From NCBI GenBank assembly GCA_002104945.1, contig MCFH01000167.1, positions 1 through 21,857 on the forward strand: DNA of 21,857 bases. Reading direction: 5' to 3'. This DNA is from Piromyces finnis. Lineage: Eukaryota > Neocallimastigomycota > Neocallimastigomycetes > Neocallimastigales > Neocallimastigaceae. A program made the position numbers and the translations under genes. Below are positions 11,901 through 21,857 of the stretch, piece by piece (position 1 is the first letter of the stretch; each line of letters starts with the position of its first letter). The notes under the pieces were generated by a model that saw only the letters and a program-made list of their open reading frames with translations, searched no databases and was not told the DNA's origin.

Positions 11901-14027
11901 TGATTTTAAATTTATCAAAAACATTGTTAATATATTACATAAAACTATATACAATGAATCAGATATCCTTTTTTAATTATAAATCTAATAATACTAAATG
12001 TTTATAATTTTTATATTTCTTTAACCTTTTTTTTGTTTTATTTCGTATAAATACATAAGGAAATATCCGAAATTTCATTGGATTTTTTGAACAATACTTT
12101 TTTATATAATGTTTTATCATATCAAAATATAAGATCTATATTGTCTTTAGAAAAAATGAATTCAAATAATGATAGTCATAATTATTTGTCAAATTTAATT
12201 CAATTAATTCTACAGAAATCTTCAATGAATAATAAAATTAATATTAAAGTAGATGAATTATAAGAAGTTTTTCAAATAATTTATAAATCATTGTAATAAT
12301 AATATATATATATAAATAATATAATATAATATAGATGATATTATTTTTAAAAATATTATTCCAATTATCTTTGGACTCGATACTTATTCTCGAATCTGAA
12401 CTTGATATTAGAAAATTAATATCGAATAAACTAGAATACTTTAATTGTAATTTTCATTATAAAATATGTTACAAATTATATATATTTATTTTAAAATCAA
12501 TTTATAATTAAAATAACATATTTTTTTTTATTTTACTTATAAAATTTATTCACAACTTCTTGTAAGACTCAAATGAAGTAAAAAGTTTAGAGGGCGTATT
12601 AATAGATAATATATTCAATTCTATAAAAATAATAGGAAATAATTCAAGATTTAGCCAAAACATTATTAATAATAATTGTAATAATGCATCAGAAATTTCG
12701 GAATACAATAACATCATAGGTTCATTAGATGATGGTATATTAGACCCATCATTATGGTTAAATAAAGCTCAGGTAAGAAGTTGAATATTTTAAACTAAAT
12801 CAAACATTATATTTGTTTAAAAGGAATTATAAATTAACATTTTTATTTAAAATTTTTTTAAACATATTATTATGCTTATAGATAAAATACATTGAATTCT
12901 TAAATAAAAATCCATCTCCTGTTAATGTTATTTCTTTTGCTTCATGTCATCTTTTAAAAATAGTAAATAATATTGTTAAACTTAATGTACATGATAAAGT
13001 TCCTGGTTGGTCAAAAATTCAACTGTTAAAGTATAAAAAACTATATGGAAAAATCTCATTTCATGTAAATTTATATTGTTATAAGAATAATCATATATTT
13101 AATTATAATTTATAAAAATTAATATATTCTTTTTTTACATATTCTAAAATTTAATATTTGATCTTTTAATGTAGAAAAAAATAAAAAATAATGGAATAAA
13201 TAAGATTTTAGATTATTATAAAAGAAATTTTAATATTACCAATAATTCATTACTTGAAAACCAAAAAGAGAATTTAAATGATTTATTAAACGAAGTAGAA
13301 AAAGTATTAAAATCCAAATATGACTTTTCATTAAAATCTAATGGTTTTTTTTCATCATTTGACTGGTTTACTTCTTTCATTTTTTGTATAATACCTGAAC
13401 TTGATAATGCCAAAGAATTTATTCAAAAATTGAGTGAAACTGAATTTTCAATTTTTATGTGGTCATTTTCTCATAATCTTTCTTTAAATGAACAAAATAT
13501 ATCTTATCCTGTTATTTATTATACTTTATGTAATTATGTTGAGCTAATATTAGACAAAGAACTACCGTTAATGTCTTCTATATTAAAAATTAATGAAATC
13601 AATTTGATAAATGTAAAATAGTATATAATTTTATTTTTTAAATAATTTTAATAATACTTATTTAATTTATAATAATATATTTATAAAGGTTATTCAAAAA
13701 TGGTATAGAGAACTCTTTCTGAATATACTAGATATAAAACAGATAACTGAATGCATAATATTAATTTTTCTTTTTGGTTTAGATTATTATGTATATTATG
13801 TCATCTCATTATTTAAACACATACATCCTACTCTCCTTGAACTTAATCAACAAAAATTTTTAAAACCTTTTTTATATTTAGATGATACTTATTTGATACC
13901 TATATATCAAGTATCTTATTGTTCATATAATTTAAATAACTATTTTAAATATATGCAAAATCTACAATTAAAATATAGAAATTTTATTTTTAATGACATA
14001 CAACAAGTATTATATTCTTCTAATTAA
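8992..14027 (+). CDS. TBC1D32: TBC1D32 (broad-minded, BROMI) homolog
   Basis: BROMI proteins act in cilium assembly and intraflagellar transport turnaround with the kinase CDK20 in animals. Fifteen exons: 8992-9159, 9234-9300, 9364-9546, 9712-9824, 9879-9976, 10059-10257, 10357-10891, 10991-11181, 11251-11925, 12060-12248, 12335-12467, 12567-12772, 12882-13064, 13175-13612 and 13689-14027. They total 3717 bases, in phase throughout, giving 1238 residues (human about 1257). Most of the protein is helical, Asn/Ile/Lys-rich and weakly conserved. Recognition rests on the C-terminal TBC-like region: VIQKWYRELF, then FGLDYYVYYVISLFKHI, then NYFKYMQNLQLKYR just before the stop, matching the end of animal TBC1D32. 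I see no IxxDxxR or YxQ dual-finger motif, so it is probably not an active RabGAP. Several donors are GTT rather than GTA (9160, 9825, 11926, 12468). Exons 1 and 4 are the least certain. Confidence 0.8.
9607..9635. repeat. Near-perfect palindrome in an intron
   Basis: Two 14-base arms (TTGAAATTTAATTT and its complement) surround one central T. It lies in the TBC1D32 intron 9547-9711. It can form a hairpin in RNA or a cruciform in DNA. In DNA this A/T-rich, chance is a fair explanation. Confidence 0.9.
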
Positions 14028-14388
14028 ATAATATAAAATCTATAATATAAAAAATAAATAAATTATTATAACTTCAATTTATATGAATTTTTTATTTTAT
14101 TTTATTTTATTTTTTTTTTTATTTAATTTTCTTTTTTTTTTTTTAATTTATTTTTAATGTTAATGTGTAATATTATAAAAGATATATATTTATGTATAAT
14201 ACTACAAATAAATTTATTTTCTTCGTCTAAATGATTCCTTTTTTTTTTTTTTTTTTTTTTTAATTTATTACATTTGTATTATTTATTTATAAATTATAAA
14301 ATAATTGATTAGAAAATAATCCAAAATATGAATTTCTTTATCAACTATATTATATTTCTTTGTGTTCTATTCTTTTTTTCTAATTAAT
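14028..14388. other. Convergent intergenic region with long T tracts
   Basis: This separates the 3' ends of the TBC1D32 homolog and the Sec14 gene and must hold both polyadenylation regions. It contains several poly-T runs (for example about 14240-14261). I see no coding potential and no hairpin other than simple A/T pairing. Confidence 0.65.
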
Positions 14389-15381
14389 TTATTCAGCTTT
14401 TTCTTCAGCCTTTTCTTCAGCCTTTTCTTCAGTCTTTTCTTCAGCCTTTTCTTCAGCTGGGGCAGCATCAGCCTTTGGTTCATCATTTAAACAATACTTT
14501 GGTGGCCATGAGACATCTTTAGTGTATTGTTCTTCCTTCCATGGTCCTGGATCGGTTCTAGAACATCCACCAGTACATTCTGGACATTCACAAGTACCAC
14601 CAAGGAACTTAGGGAAGTTTTCTTTATCAATAACCTTGAAGATTTCACTTTCATATTTACCACCTAAAATCTTAATCTTCTTAACAGTAACTGGATCAAG
14701 AAGTGGTGTGATTAATTTCCATGTAGAAGTGAAGAGCATTGGAGCATTAATAATAAACATTTGACCAAGCATTTCTGGGTAGTAATCTTGAGCAATAGCA
14801 CTACTACTCTTAATGAAACTGAAAGCTTTAGCAAATTGGAAAAGACCAACCTTCTTTAAATCCATAATAGTACAACTGGTTTCAATGTGGTATCCAGCTC
14901 TGTTTGAGCAAGCTGGGAAACGAGTATGAATGAGTTTTTCATATTCATAAACGTGGTGATTAATCATTTTTTCTTCAGTGGTAACATTGAAAAGTTTCTT
15001 TAAATCTAATGGACCAAGTTGTTCGATGTAAATTGGTCTACCGTATTTATCAACCTTGTGATAGAAACGTGGGTAAAGTTTGTGAACTTCTTCTTCTTCT
15101 GGGAATTCAAAGTTTTTACATAAATCTTTAATTTTAATGCTTTCTCTCCACTTTTCACAGTTAGAAAACATTTCGTAGGTTTTAGTAAGGTTAAAATCTC
15201 TAGCACGGAGGAAACGTAATAATAAATAATCATTATGTTCTTCTTCCTTAAATTCATTCTTTTCTTTTAACATAGCTTTGAAATCATCTAAAGCTTTTTT
15301 TTGTTCTTCAGTTAAATTTTCAAGAGATCCTGGTTTTGGTTCTGGAATGAGAACTTCAACCTTGTTAGCTTCTTCGGCCAT
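14389..15381 (-). CDS. SEC14: Sec14-like phosphatidylinositol/phosphatidylcholine transfer protein
   Basis: Intronless; 330 residues from the ATG at 15381. Sec14 proteins exchange PI and PC and support PI4P-dependent traffic from Golgi and endosomes. The CRAL-TRIO N-terminal helices are at about 25-80 (LLLRFLRARDFN, CEKWRE). The lipid-binding domain is at about 100-262 (KYGRPIYIE, TIMDLKKVG, YPEMLGQMFIINAP, LLDPVTVKKIKILGG, FPKFLGG). A Cys-rich turn follows (CECPECTGGC), then the Sec14-type DPGPW, then an acidic-basic tail of AEEK repeats from about 309. Codons are clearly more G/C-rich and more biased than in neighbouring genes, suggesting high expression. An in-frame upstream ATG at 15444 would add 21 residues, mostly Leu. 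I prefer 15381 because the family begins here and the extension is a translated AAT repeat. Confidence 0.93.
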   Translation of the reverse strand: MAEEANKVEVLIPEPKPGSLENLTEEQKKALDDFKAMLKEKNEFKEEEHNDYLLLRFLRARDFNLTKTYEMFSNCEKWRESIKIKDLCKNFEFPEEEEVHKLYPRFYHKVDKYGRPIYIEQLGPLDLKKLFNVTTEEKMINHHVYEYEKLIHTRFPACSNRAGYHIETSCTIMDLKKVGLFQFAKAFSFIKSSSAIAQDYYPEMLGQMFIINAPMLFTSTWKLITPLLDPVTVKKIKILGGKYESEIFKVIDKENFPKFLGGTCECPECTGGCSRTDPGPWKEEQYTKDVSWPPKYCLNDEPKADAAPAEEKAEEKTEEKAEEKAEEKAE

Positions 15382-15389
15382 TATTCTAT

Positions 15390-15391
<2 letters not shown>

Positions 15392-15432
<41 letters not shown>

Positions 15433-15439
15433 TAACAAT
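15392..15439. repeat. (AAT)n microsatellite just upstream of the Sec14 start
   Basis: About twelve AAT units followed by AAC variants, 11 bases before the Sec14 start codon in its leader. Read on the minus strand it gives TTA (Leu) codons in frame with the gene, behind an in-frame ATG at 15444. Confidence 0.95.
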
Positions 15440-17148
15440 TCCATAATTAATATTTTTACTATTAATTAATTAATTATTTTTTTTTATTTCATTTTTTGAA
15501 TATATATATATATATATGGAAATATAATAATAATAATAAAAGTATAAATTTGTATTTATAATTTATCAATAATATTTTATTATAATGCTATTGTTATAAT
15601 TCAGTAATAATCATTTTTTTTAAAAAGTTATAATTAATATTTATATACTCATCAATTATTTATATAATTAATACATATTATCTTTATTATTTAACTATTT
15701 TTTCTTTTTATATATATCATTTTAGCCTTTATGTAATTTTTCTTTCTTGTTTATAAAACGAAAAACAACTATATAATTTATAATATTTAATAATAAAAGA
15801 AATCAATTTCGGATTATTTTTTATACCTTAATATTTATTTATTGTTTTTAATAAAATATTTAACTGTATTTTATTGTTATATTTATTTATTTTTTTTATT
15901 ATTATTTTATTTTTCTCTTTTTTCTATTATTATTAATATTTAAAACTGTTAAATTAATAACAATTCTGGTATAGTTTAAAAAAAAAAAAAGAATAAAAGA
16001 AAATAGTTAAAAGTTATATTAAAAATTAACAGATTAAATATATTAATTTATTATAATAAATAAAATTTACCTATTAAAAAATTACCTATAATTATATATT
16101 ATTTATATACAATTAAGAAATCTTAATTTTATTTATTAATAAAACAAATTATTATTGTTGTTTTTTATTATAATATATTGACAAGTTGATGGATGATTTA
16201 TATTTAATTTTCATTGATTAAAATAATGATTTAAAATTTATGTAAATGTATTTATATTAACAAATAACCTTGATATCAATGCATAAATAACTATTATTTT
16301 AAATAAATTATTAATAACTTTATTAGATGAGTAAAAAGTAAAAATAAAAAATAGTTTGAACTTAATCCTTTTTTTTTTTTTTTTTTATTATTTTATTTAT
16401 TTATTATTATTTCTACATTGACATAAGACATAATCTAAATAAATAGTAATAAATAATAATAAACTAAAAAAAGTATGGTTGAAATATAAAGATTTGTGAT
16501 AATTACACCATATCTATATTGGTAACAGATCTTATTTAACTTTTTTAAATAATATGATTATACCAAAAATAATATCTATTTATTTATATTAAATCTGGGG
16601 AATAAAAAATAAGGTTTTATAATGTATGAATATGAAAAACAAAAAACGAAAAATAAAACAAAAATAAAAATTATTAAAAACGTTATTTATATGTATTACT
16701 TTTTTCTTTTTATCCCATTTTAAAATAATAAATTATAATTATGAATGAATGAAAAGTAAATAAATGAATAGCTATATAATATTAATTATATTAAACGATA
16801 TTGAACGATATTGAAATTATTGGATATGTCATATGTAATTATAAATGATTATCAGAAAATTAATAGGTTTTATTATTATTTTATTTTGAAATATAATATA
16901 ACCGCAACTAAAACAAAAAAAAAAAAAACAAAATAAAAAAGAAATTTACTTTAATGAAATATACATTTTTTTTCTAGTGGGGTATATAATAGTAATAATT
17001 ATTAACAAATTATAATTTCTTTTTTTTTTTAGGTATTTAACTTTTTTTTTTTTTTTGAGAAAAGTATAATCATTAATACATCCATGAATTATATGAATTA
17101 TGTATACATATTAAGTTTGTATATTTTATATTTTATGTATACACATTT
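15440..17148. other. Long A/T-rich intergenic region with no gene seen
   Basis: About 1.7 kb between the Sec14 leader and the 3' end of the CC2D2A-family gene. Both genes read leftward, so this holds the Sec14 promoter and the terminator of the other gene. It is made of A/T homopolymers and short ATTT or AAT repeats. I found no frame with coding character, no tRNA-like fold and no G+C-rich island like the one near 2.2 kb. Confidence 0.7.
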
Positions 17149-21669
<4,521 letters not shown>

Positions 21670-21857
21670 CTTAAAATGTGTATATTAATTAATTATATAT
21701 TAAAAAATAGAATACATTATAATAAGATATTAAAAAAAAATTTTTTTTATATTTATTTTATGACAATTTTTAAAAGACAGTTATAATATTATAATAAAAT
21801 TTTCAAGCATTAAATTTTTACAATTATAAATGATAATAATAATAATAATAAATAATA
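21670..21857 (-). other. Intron at the window edge
   Basis: A/T-rich sequence upstream of the first visible exon of the CC2D2A-family gene, ending at the acceptor TAAG before 21669. No coding sequence is visible before the window ends, so the next upstream exon lies outside. Confidence 0.6.

Noticed and set aside
14522-14764. Open frame on the plus strand across the Sec14 gene
   Set aside because: It is the opposite strand of a well-supported gene and resembles no known family.
15006-15257. Second minus-strand frame within the Sec14 gene
   Set aside because: Out-of-frame shadow of the Sec14 coding sequence; no domain visible.

Overview
The window looks like nuclear DNA of a very AT-rich, intron-dense eukaryote. 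Intergenic DNA and introns are almost pure A/T, with A/T homopolymers and (AAT)n or (AAAT)n microsatellites. Introns are short, with GTA or GTT donors and AG acceptors, and TAA and TAG act as ordinary stops. Two genes belong to cilium/flagellum families (TBC1D32 and CC2D2A), so the organism should make flagellated cells. A zoosporic anaerobic gut fungus (Neocallimastigomycota) fits best. That is inference from composition, gene set and a fungal-looking Sec14. Dictyostelids share the composition but lack cilia, and ciliates would not use this code.

Layout: (1) about 98-1866 (+), an F-box/leucine-rich-repeat protein with several broken frames; (2) 1867-2490, a convergent intergenic region holding an unusually GC-rich, structured segment that resembles an H/ACA small RNA; (3) 2491-6906 (-), an OCRL/INPP5B-type inositol polyphosphate 5-phosphatase in about 14 exons, intact in its catalytic half and frame-broken in its C-terminal half; (4) 7332-8650 (+), an LRRC57-like protein in 7 exons; (5) 8992-14027 (+), a TBC1D32 (broad-minded) homolog in 15 exons; (6) 14389-15381 (-), an intronless Sec14/CRAL-TRIO lipid transfer protein; (7) 15382-17148, a long A/T-rich stretch with no gene seen; (8) 17149 to beyond the window end (-), a CC2D2A-family protein with EF-hand, C2 and transglutaminase-like regions, whose 5' end lies outside the window.

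Exon models for genes 4, 5 and 8 were assembled by hand from splice sites, reading phase and protein logic. All close in frame (243, 1238 and at least 786 residues). The frame problems are confined to about 0.49-4.15 kb and affect two unrelated genes, which suggests local sequence or assembly error more than gene decay.

Functionally, OCRL-type phosphatase, TBC1D32 and CC2D2A families all act at or near cilia in other eukaryotes, and OCRL and Sec14 both handle phosphoinositides. I saw no mobile element, CRISPR array, tRNA or rRNA. I found no clear new system. The best candidates for novelty are the structured RNA, the EF-hand on the CC2D2A-type protein, and the in-frame upstream start of the Sec14 gene.
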